Source: Chryseobacterium jejuense
GTDB lineage: Bacteria; Bacteroidota; Bacteroidia; Flavobacteriales; Weeksellaceae
Length of the DNA: 64,000 nt
Direction: 5' to 3'
Assembly: GCF_017877355.1 (NCBI RefSeq)
Contig: NZ_JAGIPR010000016.1
Coordinates: forward strand, 1-64,000
In this document: in pieces, positions 8,030-16,242 of the stretch
How the letters are laid out: each line of letters begins with the position of its first letter
Numbering within the stretch: the stretch's first letter is position 1
Made by a program: the position numbers and the translations under genes
Notes under the pieces: generated by a model
What the model was told of the DNA's origin: nothing
The model's input: the letters and a program-made list of their open reading frames with translations, nothing else
The model's database searches: none

Positions 8030-9336
8030 TGAGTGGAACATTTCAAATAAGAGGAGGAAAAAGACTGCAGGGGGAAATAACTCCACAAGGAGCCAAAAAT
8101 GAGGCTCTACAAATTTTATGTGCGGTTCTGCTAACGGACGAGGAAGTAAGAATTAAAAATATCCCGGACATCCATGACGTAAACAGGCTGATTGAAATTC
8201 TTGGGGATTTCGGAGTGAATGTTACTAAAAATGGTCATGGAGACTATACTTTCAAGGCTGATAAAGTAAACTTCGATTATGTAAAATCCAATGAATTTAA
8301 AAAAGACGGTGCCAAACTTCGTGGATCTATTATGTTGATGGGGCCAATGTTAGCACGTTACGGAGAAGCTTATATGCCCACTCCGGGAGGTGATAAGATC
8401 GGAAGAAGAAGACTGGATACACATTTCCAGGGATTGGTTGAACTTGGTGCTGAATTCCACTATGATGAGGAGGAATACTTCTATTCTTTAAAAGCGAAAG
8501 AGCTTAGAGGAAAATTCATCTTATTGGAAGAAGCTTCTGTAACCGGAACAGCTAATATTGTAATGGCTGCAGCTCTTGCAAAAGGAAAAACTAGAATTTA
8601 CAATGCTGCTTGTGAACCCTACCTTCAGCAATTATGTAAAATGCTGAACAGAATGGGAGCTAATATTTCTGGTATCGGTTCTAACCTTCTTACGATTGAA
8701 GGGGTAGAACATCTGAACGGTACAGAACATACGATGCTTCCCGATATGGTAGAAATCGGATCATGGATTGGCCTTGCTGCCATGACAAAATCTGAAATTA
8801 CCATCAAAAATGTAAACTGGAACCAATTGGGAGTGATTCCTAATACTTTCAGAAAACTGGGAATTCAGCTTGAGCAAAGTGGTGATGATATTTACATCCC
8901 TGCTCAGGAACATTATAAAATTCAGAAATTTATTGACGGATCTATCCTTACCATTTCTGATGCTCCATGGCCTGGATTCACTCCGGACTTATTATCCATT
9001 ATCTTAGTAGTTGCTACTCAGGCTAAAGGAAGTATCCTGGTTCATCAAAAAATGTTTGAATCCAGATTATTCTTCGTAGATAAATTAATTGATATGGGGG
9101 CACAGATTATTTTATGTGATCCGCACAGAGCAACAGTAATCGGGTTAAATCAGGAATCTCCGTTAAGAGGAACAACAATGGTTTCGCCGGATATCAGAGC
9201 CGGAAATGCCCTTCTTATTGCAGCCCTTTCTGCAGAAGGAAAATCTATTATCCACAACATCGAGCAAATCGACAGAGGATACGAAAATATTGATGGAAGA
9301 TTGAAAGCTATTGGTGCTGATATCGAAAGAATCTAG
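8029..9336 (+). CDS. murA: UDP-N-acetylglucosamine 1-carboxyvinyltransferase MurA
   Basis: 435 residues, slightly longer than E. coli MurA. Cytoplasmic; transfers enolpyruvate from PEP to UDP-GlcNAc, the first committed step of peptidoglycan synthesis. GAKNEAL (21-27) carries the conserved Lys-Asn pair. In the active-site loop the usual PGGCTIGARPVD reads PGGDKIGRRRLD: the catalytic/fosfomycin-binding Cys115 is Asp122 here. The same substitution is known in Mycobacterium tuberculosis and Chlamydia MurA, which remain active but resist fosfomycin. Translationally coupled to the DUF4290 gene; a terminator follows at 9356. Confidence 0.97.
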   Translation: MSGTFQIRGGKRLQGEITPQGAKNEALQILCAVLLTDEEVRIKNIPDIHDVNRLIEILGDFGVNVTKNGHGDYTFKADKVNFDYVKSNEFKKDGAKLRGSIMLMGPMLARYGEAYMPTPGGDKIGRRRLDTHFQGLVELGAEFHYDEEEYFYSLKAKELRGKFILLEEASVTGTANIVMAAALAKGKTRIYNAACEPYLQQLCKMLNRMGANISGIGSNLLTIEGVEHLNGTEHTMLPDMVEIGSWIGLAAMTKSEITIKNVNWNQLGVIPNTFRKLGIQLEQSGDDIYIPAQEHYKIQKFIDGSILTISDAPWPGFTPDLLSIILVVATQAKGSILVHQKMFESRLFFVDKLIDMGAQIILCDPHRATVIGLNQESPLRGTTMVSPDIRAGNALLIAALSAEGKSIIHNIEQIDRGYENIDGRLKAIGADIERI

Positions 9337-9355
9337 ACTTATTTTTATTACCATA

Positions 9356-9387
9356 GAGCGTTCAGAGAGATCTGAGCGCTTTTTTTA
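9356..9387 (+). terminator. murA terminator
   Basis: Stem GAGCG.TCAGA / TCTGA.CGCT with a GAGA loop, followed by seven T. It ends the DUF4290-murA operon. Confidence 0.75.
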
Positions 9388-9510
9388 TGGTAAAATGCAT
9401 TTCCCTTAGCATAAGTTTCATCAAACCAATTTTAATTGATTCTCTCTTTGCATCCTTACAATATAAAATCTTGGGAATAGAACTTTGAATAATAAAGGTT
9501 CTTTTTATGA

Positions 9511-9561
9511 CCACCCCCGTCAAAAATTCAGAGAATTTTTGCCACCCCTCCACTGGAGGGG
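9511..9561. repeat. Double-hairpin intergenic repeat
   Basis: Two perfect hairpins in a row: CAAAAATTC-AGA-GAATTTTTG (9521-9541) and CCCCTCC-ACT-GGAGGGG (9545-9561), preceded by CCACCCCCGT. I recall very similar CCACCCC...CCCCTCC...GGAGGGG strings scattered in flavobacterial genomes. The rest of 9388-9689 shows no gene; it also holds a GTAATCCGTGAAATCTGCAG copy of the AATCTGC repeat near 9643. Confidence 0.6.
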
Positions 9562-9689
9562 AATCCTCACTCCTCCAATTGAATGATTGTCGATATTGGA
9601 AGTTGCTATAGGTCCTATTTACTCCTTATTTAAAATATCTGTGTAATCCGTGAAATCTGCAGGAGAAAAAATCCATCATTCTAAAATAA

Positions 9690-9719
9690 AAAGTGCCCGA
9701 TAAAGAAACCGGACACTTT
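9690..9719 (-). terminator. Terminator of the NIL-domain gene
   Basis: Stem AAAGTG.CCG / CGG.CACTTT with a 10-base loop, followed on the minus strand by a T-containing stretch. It lies 28 bases past the NIL gene stop. Confidence 0.6.
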
Positions 9720-9746
9720 GAGTAATTAAAACTATATGAATCTCCC

Positions 9747-10058
9747 CTAAGAATACTTTCGGCAGAAATACTCCACCGTTGTATTCAAAAGTTTATTTTT
9801 ATTCAGATAGGCTTCAAGCTGCTGATAGTCATCTAAATTGGCATTAATATATAATTGTACCGAACCAAAACTGTATCCGTTCACATATTCCACGTTCGCT
9901 GACAACACCCTGTGACAAATGCCCAATTGATTATGGATGGTATTCATTAAATACTCAAATTTCATTTTGCCATTCAACTCTATTTCCAATAACAATTCTT
10001 TTTTAGACAGGTTCAGTGTATTTTGAAAAACCTGCAGGCTTGGGTTAGGTGTAATCAT
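9747..10058 (-). CDS. Stand-alone NIL-domain protein
   Basis: 103 residues. Residues about 18-100 (KKELLLEIELNG, LGICHRVLSANVEYVNGYSF, then GSVQLYIN and LEAYLNKNKLLNTTVEYF) follow the NIL (ACT-like ferredoxin fold) domain. That domain normally ends methionine-importer ATPases (MetN) and binds methionine to inhibit transport. Here it stands alone, with no ATPase or permease nearby. It may be a sensor or regulator of sulfur amino-acid metabolism. Upstream is a 23-bp palindrome overlapping the promoter, so expression is probably repressed by a dimeric regulator. Family call by pattern recognition; function inferred. Confidence 0.7.
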   Translation of the reverse strand: MITPNPSLQVFQNTLNLSKKELLLEIELNGKMKFEYLMNTIHNQLGICHRVLSANVEYVNGYSFGSVQLYINANLDDYQQLEAYLNKNKLLNTTVEYFCRKYS

Positions 10059-10117
10059 CGCTAAACATTTTTGGGTTAATACTCAGATCATATTGCGCTC
10101 TGCATTTAAATCTGTCA

Positions 10118-10168
10118 CAAAAATATAAAAAAATATTAGTCCACCAAATTAGTAGACTAATATTTTTT
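10118..10168 (-). promoter_or_regulatory. Promoter and palindromic operator of the NIL-domain gene
   Basis: On the minus strand the imperfect palindrome TAGTCTACTAA-T-TTGGTGGACTA (10159-10137; 9 of 11 pairs match) is nested in a perfect 14-bp inverted repeat (10128-10141 / 10155-10168). The -7 element TATTTTTG follows at 10125-10118, so the palindrome covers the -33 region: the right place for a repressor. CTAC.AA.TTGGTAG-like palindromes recall sites of Rrf2-type regulators of sulfur assimilation; that link is inference. Confidence 0.5.
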
Positions 10169-10248
10169 AAAAATTTTATATTAAAAAAAGAAGCCATCAT
10201 AGCTTCTCGATCCATTTTAATTCAATTTCGGAAAAAATGTGAGGTTAA

Positions 10249-10394
10249 GAAGCCTGAAGCTGGAGGCTGGAAGTCATTAAATTATTAAATTCAAAATAAT
10301 ATATTCTATCAAACTTGGCAACTTATTATTCTAGGCCCATACTTCACAAATTATATGTCTAATAGTAACTTCCAGCCTCCCTCATCTAGCTTCC
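10249..10394. repeat. Inverted pair of GGAAGCTGGAGGCTGGAAG-type repeats
   Basis: Forward half GAAGCTGGAGGCTGGAAG at 10249-10278 faces AACTTCCAGCCTCC...TAGCTTCC at 10367-10394, about 90 bases apart. It ends 13 bases short of the YiiX-like gene stop. Same family as 4342-4620, 20590-20747, 21326-21349 and 33099-33231. Confidence 0.7.
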
Positions 10395-10406
10395 TTTCTG
10401 ACCATT

Positions 10407-11063
10407 TTAAAGATCTCCGATCCTTTCTATTTTTTCTGACCCAGCCAATCCATTGGGATTACAGCCAGGCTCTCCTTCAGGCACTTTCAGATTTTTCTTA
10501 CCATAAAAATCTTCCCAGAATGCATTTATTTTTCCTGTTTTAGGATCCATGAACGTCATAGGTTCTAATGTAAAAATATGATCTTCCCGAAAAGCTCTTT
10601 CCACAAAATCTGAACAATAATAAGAACCTTCATCCAAAATATAATTGAAATTGTAGGGTTTTCTCAGCATGGAATTTGCTTTTTCAATGGCTTCAGGAAT
10701 TGATTTCTGGTATTCAGGTTTCAAACGATAAACCACAACATTTTGCTGATCTTTTTTCTGATCTTCAATGAAATCTTTCAGACTCTGTTTTTGTGAACCA
10801 CCTTTTGGAGCTGCATGCAGAACAAACATTTTATGACCTTCTTTTTCCAGAATCCCAATATGGTCAAATGAGGCAGCTTTCTGCTTTTGGGTTACATTAT
10901 TAATCGCTCCGGACAATCCTGTTTCCTTTGCTGTTACAAAAAATAAATCTCCGTTTTGAAGCGATACAGAACTCTGATAGGAATTGCATTGTACCATTAT
11001 CAAAAGTATCAATATCCACATTCCGCCAACAATTCCTTTTTTAAATTTATTATAGAAAATCAT
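10407..11063 (-). CDS. YiiX/YebB-like papain-type cysteine hydrolase, lipoprotein
   Basis: 218 residues. Hydrophobic N-terminus with a lipobox around LIMVQC (Cys26). The mature part begins NGDLFFV and carries FDHIGIL (catalytic His) before SYYCSDFVERAF (catalytic Cys), the circularly permuted order of the YiiX-like NlpC/P60 superfamily (DUF830). Such enzymes may cleave amide or lipid bonds in the envelope; the substrate is unknown. Monocistronic; divergent from the two-component pair. Confidence 0.85.
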   Translation of the reverse strand: MIFYNKFKKGIVGGMWILILLIMVQCNSYQSSVSLQNGDLFFVTAKETGLSGAINNVTQKQKAASFDHIGILEKEGHKMFVLHAAPKGGSQKQSLKDFIEDQKKDQQNVVVYRLKPEYQKSIPEAIEKANSMLRKPYNFNYILDEGSYYCSDFVERAFREDHIFTLEPMTFMDPKTGKINAFWEDFYGKKNLKVPEGEPGCNPNGLAGSEKIERIGDL

Positions 11064-11120
11064 TTTAATTTTGGGTATTCTGATTGTTATTTCACATCAA
11101 AATTACAAAATAGAAATCAT

Positions 11121-11128
11121 TACATTTG
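11121..11128 (+). promoter_or_regulatory. -7 element upstream of the response regulator
   Basis: TACATTTG fits TAnnTTTG and lies 50 bases before the ATG at 11179. No clear TTG at the proper spacing was confirmed. Confidence 0.45.
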
Positions 11129-11178
11129 TGAAGAATATCGAGTAACTTTCATAGTAACTAAACACTTTATCTATTCTT

Positions 11179-11877
11179 ATGCCTCATATTTTACTTGTTG
11201 AAGATGATAAAAGACTTTCACGGCTTATTGGCAGAGGTCTTCTGGAACAGGATATGGACGTAAGTTTTGCCTATGATGGCGAAAAAGCTACAGAACTGGC
11301 CACAACTCAGGATTTCAATCTCATTATCACAGATATTATTGTTCCGTTGAAAAATGGCCTCGATTTCTGCAAAGAAATAAAAAGTTCCAAACCACATATT
11401 CCCATCATTATGTTGACTGCATTGGGAACTACTGATGACAAGTTGGAGGGTTTTGATTCCGGTGCAGATGATTATCTGACCAAACCGTTTGAAATGCGTG
11501 AGCTGATTGCAAGAGTTAAAGTTTTAATGAAAAGATTTTCTCTACATTCTCCTACGGAACAAATAATAAGATATGAAAATATTGAAATGGATCTGAAGCT
11601 GAAATCTGTAAGCCGAAACGGAATCCCAGTTAAACTTACTCCCAAGGAATTCAACCTGATGAAATATATGATGGAGAATCCGGAAAGAGTGCTTTCCCGC
11701 TCAGAGATTGCTGAAAATGTTTGGGAAACTCATTTCGATACCGGCACTAATTTTATTGATGTGTATATCAACTATATCCGCAAAAAAATTGACAGAGATT
11801 TCGAAAATAAACTGATTCATACCAAAGCAGGAATGGGCTTTATTTTAAAAAAAGGATACGAAGAACATCAGCAATAA
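11179..11877 (+). CDS. OmpR-family response regulator
   Basis: 232 residues. Receiver domain 1-120 with the acidic pair in VEDD, phospho-acceptor Asp52 (ITDIIVPLKNG), the conserved Thr in MLTALG and Lys in LTKPFE. C-terminal winged-helix DNA-binding domain about 130-228 (LTPKEFNLMKYMM, FIDVYINYIRKKID). Cytoplasmic transcription factor. The cognate histidine kinase starts 10 bases after its stop. The regulon is unknown; the metal-efflux operon 3 kb downstream is one candidate. Confidence 0.95.
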   Translation: MPHILLVEDDKRLSRLIGRGLLEQDMDVSFAYDGEKATELATTQDFNLIITDIIVPLKNGLDFCKEIKSSKPHIPIIMLTALGTTDDKLEGFDSGADDYLTKPFEMRELIARVKVLMKRFSLHSPTEQIIRYENIEMDLKLKSVSRNGIPVKLTPKEFNLMKYMMENPERVLSRSEIAENVWETHFDTGTNFIDVYINYIRKKIDRDFENKLIHTKAGMGFILKKGYEEHQQ

Positions 11878-11887
11878 CCCATAAGGC

Positions 11888-13255
11888 ATGAAAATAAGAA
11901 CCCGGCTTACCTTACTCTTTACTATTGTCACGGCTATGCTGATGATATTTTATGGTATTGCCGTATACTATTCTTCAAGTGAAGCCCGGGAAACCTCATT
12001 CTATGCCCAACTCAGAAATGAGGCGGTGGCAAAAGCCAATCTCTTTTTTCAAAGTACATTGAGTGAAAAGGAAATGCATCGTGTTTACAAAAACAACACA
12101 AAAACCATTAATGAGGTTCAGGTAGCCATCTATGATCCGGAATTTAATCTGGTCTATCACGATGATTCAAAGGTAGACTTTGTAAAGGAAGATCCTAAAA
12201 TGCTTTCCAGTATTTTAAACAAGAAAGAAATCAGTTTTTTTATTCATGATCTGCAGGCTATAGGAACGGTCTACACTTATAATGGGAAGGAATACTTAGT
12301 AACTGCTGCCGGATACGATCAATATGGTTACAAATCAATCCATCACCTTCTTACCATCAGTATCATTGCCTTTATCAGCATTTTAATACTCATTTATTTA
12401 GCCGGAATATTTCTTTCGAAAAAAGCATTGAATCCGCTAAGTGAAATGGTTCATCAGATTAAAAATATTACTGCCGGAAAATTACAGTTGCGTTTAAAAA
12501 CTACTGGTGAGAAAGACGAACTGAATGAATTGGCACAAAATTTCAACGGAATGCTGAAAAGGCTTGAAAATTCGTTTGATGCTCAAAAACATTTTGTATC
12601 CAATATCTCCCATGAGCTTCGAACTCCTTTATCCGCTATTATCACAGAACTGGAATTGTCTTCTGAAAAGGAGCAAACTAAAGAAGAATATCAGCAGACT
12701 ATTCAATATGCGCTGGATGATGCCCGAAATATGGTGAAATTATCCAATAGCTTAATGGATCTCGCCAAAGCCAGTTATGACCCTAATGAAATCAGTTTTT
12801 CAGAAATACGGTTGGATGAAATCCTGCTGGAATCTTATTCGAAAATAATAAAGGAAAATCAGGTATATAAAGTTTCCTTGAATATTGATAGCACGATAGA
12901 AGAGCATCAGCTCGTTGTACAGGGAAATGAATATTTATTACAGGTCGCTTTTAATAACCTCATCGATAATGCCTGTAAATATTCTCCGGTTCACACCTGC
13001 CTGATTGATGTTAAAACAGACCATAAAAAGCTCGTTATCAGCTTCATCAATACAGGAATTACAATTTCACAGGAAGATTTGCTGTCTATTTTTGAACCTT
13101 TTTACAGAAGTGAAACTTCCAAACAGGAAAAAGGTCATGGAATTGGGCTTTTCCTAACGAAGAAAATTATTCATCTTCATCATGCAACGATAAAAGTAAC
13201 CTCGGAAAATAATGAGACTGTTTTTACGGTGGTATTTGACATCAAAAACTATTGA
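11888..13255 (+). CDS. Sensor histidine kinase
   Basis: 455 residues. Two membrane segments (about 7-27 and 156-176) bracket a 125-residue periplasmic sensor. Then come a HAMP linker, the H-box SNISHELRTPLSA with phospho-accepting His242, an N-box (NNLIDNACKYS) and G-boxes (EKGHGIGLFLTKKII). Membrane-bound; phosphorylates the adjacent OmpR-type regulator. The architecture is like CusS/BaeS-class kinases, but the sensor domain has no obvious metal-binding cluster, so the signal is unassigned. Confidence 0.95.
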   Translation: MKIRTRLTLLFTIVTAMLMIFYGIAVYYSSSEARETSFYAQLRNEAVAKANLFFQSTLSEKEMHRVYKNNTKTINEVQVAIYDPEFNLVYHDDSKVDFVKEDPKMLSSILNKKEISFFIHDLQAIGTVYTYNGKEYLVTAAGYDQYGYKSIHHLLTISIIAFISILILIYLAGIFLSKKALNPLSEMVHQIKNITAGKLQLRLKTTGEKDELNELAQNFNGMLKRLENSFDAQKHFVSNISHELRTPLSAIITELELSSEKEQTKEEYQQTIQYALDDARNMVKLSNSLMDLAKASYDPNEISFSEIRLDEILLESYSKIIKENQVYKVSLNIDSTIEEHQLVVQGNEYLLQVAFNNLIDNACKYSPVHTCLIDVKTDHKKLVISFINTGITISQEDLLSIFEPFYRSETSKQEKGHGIGLFLTKKIIHLHHATIKVTSENNETVFTVVFDIKNY

Positions 13256-13324
13256 TTTTGATGCAGAGTTCTGATCTATCGAAGTATTTTAAATATCCCT
13301 TAATGGCTTAAGTACTAATATTCT

Positions 13325-14176
13325 TTAATTATGGGAAGCAGCCCTTTTATTGAAAACAGTAGTTCCTATACTTGCTGCAATAACACAGCTAATGGAAATC
13401 CATTGTAAAAAAGACAATTCTTCAGCAAGAAAAACTAATCCCGAAAAGGCTGCAAATGCAGGTTCCAGACTCATCAGAATACTGAAAGTTTTGGCAGGAA
13501 GCTTTTTTAGAGCCATCATTTCTAATGAAAATGGCAAAGCACTGGATAAAATAGCTACTCCCAAACCTTTTACAAAAATAGCCGGAGTCATATTAAAAAC
13601 TGCACCATCCCATATTGTGAAAGGAATAATCACCAGACTGGCAAATAACATTCCGGTGGTTACAGCATCTCTTCCATCCATTATTTTAGACACTTTTCCG
13701 CCCATTACAATATAGAGAGCCCAGAATATTCCTGCCAGGAAAGCTAATCCAAGACCGAGCAAATCTACATGATCGCTCTTCCAGGGAACGATAAGTAATA
13801 TTCCGACGCAAGCCAATAATGCCCAAACAACATCTAACAATTTACGAGACAATGCCAATGCAAGGAATAAAGGTCCGGCAAATTCTACGGTTACTGCCAA
13901 TCCTAACGGAATTCTTTGAATCGCCATATAAAAAATAAGATTCATAGCAGCCAGTCCTGTTCCATACATTGCACAATACTTCCATTTTTGCGGAGTAAAC
14001 TCTAAAAATTTTGGACGATTGATAATGGTCAGCAGAATTGCAGAAAGTACAATCCTCAAAGTAACGGTTCCAATGGCTCCAATTGCCGGAAAAAGCTGCT
14101 TGGCAATGGATGCTCCACCCTGTACACAGATGATGGCTAAAAGTGTAGCAGGAATCGCTAAGTTTGAATTTTTCAT
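13325..14176 (-). CDS. EamA-family transporter (drug/metabolite exporter)
   Basis: 283 residues with about ten hydrophobic helices in two EamA repeats (about 5-130 and 145-278), typical of RhtA/YdcZ-like inner-membrane exporters of amino acids or metabolites. The N-terminal pattern ATLLAIICVQGGASIAKQLF and the LAVTVEFAGPLFLAL segment resemble RhtA-like threonine/homoserine exporters. The substrate cannot be fixed from sequence. It converges with the kinase gene. On its own strand a TAATTTTG element preceded by TTTG lies about 70-95 bases upstream. Confidence 0.88.
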   Translation of the reverse strand: MKNSNLAIPATLLAIICVQGGASIAKQLFPAIGAIGTVTLRIVLSAILLTIINRPKFLEFTPQKWKYCAMYGTGLAAMNLIFYMAIQRIPLGLAVTVEFAGPLFLALALSRKLLDVVWALLACVGILLIVPWKSDHVDLLGLGLAFLAGIFWALYIVMGGKVSKIMDGRDAVTTGMLFASLVIIPFTIWDGAVFNMTPAIFVKGLGVAILSSALPFSLEMMALKKLPAKTFSILMSLEPAFAAFSGLVFLAEELSFLQWISISCVIAASIGTTVFNKRAASHN

Positions 14177-14312
14177 TTCTAAAATATATAATTTATAAAG
14201 ACAACTTTTGGTATGAAACCGGGAGATAAAACAAGCTTTATTCTACAAAATTAATAATAGTATAGCACAAAGCTGGACTTTTGCCAAATGTATTGAAATT
14301 TTATCTTAAAAA

Positions 14313-14389
14313 ATGGTTACAGATGAGCGCTTTAATTCTACATCTGTAACCATTAGTAAACCTTTACGATAGTATCAAATCATACTATC
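14313..14389. promoter_or_regulatory. Two strong inverted repeats in the gap before mgtC
   Basis: ATGGTTACAGATG (14313-14325) pairs perfectly with CATCTGTAACCAT (14341-14353). GATAGTAT (14368-14375) pairs with ATACTATC (14382-14389). They lie between divergent EamA and mgtC genes, too far from the apparent EamA promoter for a classic repressor, and neither has a T-run. They could be operators, a small structured RNA or a remnant element. Confidence 0.35.
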
Positions 14390-14492
14390 AATTATATAAT
14401 TTTCCATTTAAAAAAGTTCTATTTCATTTTCTCTAATAAAATTCTAATAGCATTCTAAAGCTTTTCTAACGGCTGAAAAAAGCCACTATCCC

Positions 14493-14618
14493 TACTTTTG
14501 CACTGTAAAAAATAAAGCACATGGACGCAGATCCTTACAGTAATTATCAATCTTAAAAGCTTTAGTTGTACTCACTTTTCCCGTACAGCTTACAAGCTTT
14601 ATAAAAAAAGGAAAAGTT
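14493..14618 (+). promoter_or_regulatory. Promoter and structured leader of the mgtC-RND operon
   Basis: TACTTTTG at 14493-14500 fits the -7 element, giving a leader of about 110 bases. The leader can pair CTGTAA (14503) with TTACAG (14535), and AAAGC (14556) with GCTTT (14596) enclosing GTAC (14568) with GTAC (14583). Being upstream of a metal-transport operon, it might be a metal- or stress-responsive leader. It matches no riboswitch consensus I know, such as M-box, yybP-ykoY or NiCo. Confidence 0.35.
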
Positions 14619-15098
14619 ATGAATACATTTGAATTTACACTTCGTTTATTAACCGCATTCTGTTTAGGCACCGGCATAGGCTTCGAAAGACAGTGGCGTA
14701 AAAAAAATGCAGGTCTCCGTACCAATACCTTAGTTTGCATAGGTTCCGCAGCATTTGTACTCATCGCTATCAGAATTGGTGGTGATGCAGCAGGAAGAAT
14801 CACCTCTTACATTGTCAGTGGCATTGGATTCCTAGGTGGTGGCGTTATTATGAAAGACGGTCTTACCGTTCGGGGATTAAATACAGCCGCTACCTTATGG
14901 TGTTCCGCAGCGATAGGAGCATTATGTGCTCTCGGTTATCCCAAAGAAGCACTCATTACCGTCTTTTTCATTGTTTCCACGAATATATTTCTACGCCCTA
15001 CTCTATCTACCCAAAAGGAAGCCCGGAGTAAGAAACTGGTCATTAAGAAAAAGAACAATACAAAACCAAAAATCAGCAACAGTACCCAATTTTATTAA
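14619..15098 (+). CDS. MgtC/SapB-family membrane protein
   Basis: 159 residues. The first 125 are hydrophobic, with the family signatures GTGIGFERQWRKKNAGLRTNT and GIGFLGGGVIMKDG, then LNTAATLWCSAAIGALCALG. A short basic tail follows. The soluble ACT-like domain of longer MgtC proteins is missing, giving the short SapB/YhiD form. Inner membrane. MgtC proteins relate to low Mg2+ and acid adaptation; a transport role is unproven. It is the first gene of an operon: the adaptor starts 4 bases after its stop. Confidence 0.93.
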   Translation: MNTFEFTLRLLTAFCLGTGIGFERQWRKKNAGLRTNTLVCIGSAAFVLIAIRIGGDAAGRITSYIVSGIGFLGGGVIMKDGLTVRGLNTAATLWCSAAIGALCALGYPKEALITVFFIVSTNIFLRPTLSTQKEARSKKLVIKKKNNTKPKISNSTQFY

Positions 15099-15102
15099 GG
15101 TC

Positions 15103-16200
15103 ATGAAAAGAATCATCTTAAGCATTATCATTCTTTTTGCAGTTTCATGCAAAGACAATGTCCCACAACAAACCCCGGAACAGGAAATTACCATGAAAGA
15201 CAATCTGGTCATCATTCCTGAGAACAGCCCTGTTTTAAAGAAAATTAAAACCATTACTGTAAGCGATCAGGAATACAATCATGATATTACTTCTGTAGGG
15301 ACCATAGAGGCTATTCCTAATAATTATGCAGAAATAGCCAGTCCATTTTCAGGAAGAATTACAAAGGCTTTTGTTAATATCGGACAGAAAGTAAGTGCAG
15401 GAAGCCCACTTTTTGAAGTGCTGTCCTCAGGCTATCTGGATGTACAGAAAGAATATTCCGATGCATTGAATGAAGCTGGCTTGGCAGAAAAGAAATACAA
15501 ACGCCAGCAAGATCTTGTAAAACACGGGGTGGGAATACAAAAGGAACTGGAAGAATCTGAAACAGAATTCAGAAATAAGAAGATTTCTTTATCCAATGCA
15601 TCCACAGCATTAAAAATTTACAACAGCCAAGGGAAAGGTTCCGGAGGTTTAATTGTAAGGGCTCCTATTGCCGGTGAAGTTATTTCCAACAAAGTAGTTA
15701 CCGGACAGTATCTCCGTGAAGATGCAGAACCAGTGATGATTGTTGCTGAACTTTCTAAGGTCTGGATCTCCGGAGAAGTTAAAGAAAAGGATCTTCGGTT
15801 CATTAAAAACGGAGATCAGGTATCTGTAAAAGTCAATACTTATCCGGACAGAGCCATTACAGGAAAAGTATACCATATCAATGATTGGGTAGATGAAGCA
15901 ACAAGAAGTATCAAAGTTTTAATACAATGTGATAATCCCGACAGAACATTAAAACCCGGCATGTTTGCCACCATCACCTACTCCACCGATTCTGAAAACA
16001 CAATTATCATCCCAACCTCTGCCCTGATGCAAAAAGACGACAATCAATACGTCTGGATCAAAACCGGAAAAAACCAATTCATGAAACGTAATGTGATCAC
16101 TGCTGAAGCTTCTGAAAAAACGGTGAAGATCACATCAGGTCTTAAATCTGGTGATGAAATAATGATTACAGGAGGAATTTATCTACTGGATGTAAAATAA
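15103..16200 (+). CDS. RND efflux periplasmic adaptor (CzcB/CusB type), lipoprotein
   Basis: 365 residues from the ATG at 15103. An earlier in-frame start at 14926 would overlap mgtC and lack a signal. Lipobox FAVSC puts Cys at 17. The barrel-sandwich halves are visible (ASPFSGRITKAFVNIGQKVS and VRAPIAGEVISNKVVTGQYL), separated by a helical hairpin about 105-165, then a beta-barrel domain and a membrane-proximal end. It links the inner-membrane pump to the outer-membrane channel. Metal class is assigned through the neighbouring pump. No His/Met-rich N-terminus is present. Confidence 0.93.
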   Translation: MKRIILSIIILFAVSCKDNVPQQTPEQEITMKDNLVIIPENSPVLKKIKTITVSDQEYNHDITSVGTIEAIPNNYAEIASPFSGRITKAFVNIGQKVSAGSPLFEVLSSGYLDVQKEYSDALNEAGLAEKKYKRQQDLVKHGVGIQKELEESETEFRNKKISLSNASTALKIYNSQGKGSGGLIVRAPIAGEVISNKVVTGQYLREDAEPVMIVAELSKVWISGEVKEKDLRFIKNGDQVSVKVNTYPDRAITGKVYHINDWVDEATRSIKVLIQCDNPDRTLKPGMFATITYSTDSENTIIIPTSALMQKDDNQYVWIKTGKNQFMKRNVITAEASEKTVKITSGLKSGDEIMITGGIYLLDVK

Positions 16201-16242
16201 ATGTTGAATGTGGAAACTGAAGTTTCCCATTAAAGTAAGATT

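Noticed and set aside
7694..8086. Minus-strand open frame of 130 codons opposite DUF4290
   Set aside because: A shadow of the AAC/AAT repeats: its Ile/Val-rich product (VVITAISVVIIIVVISAVIT) is the complement of the Asn tail, not a real membrane protein.
14503..14618. Known metal riboswitch (yybP-ykoY, M-box or NiCo) in the mgtC leader
   Set aside because: None of the conserved cores of these classes is visible; only generic pairing is present.
14926..15102. Upstream extension of the adaptor gene to an earlier in-frame Met
   Set aside because: It would overlap mgtC by 170 bases and lacks a signal peptide; the ATG at 15103 gives a clean lipoprotein signal.
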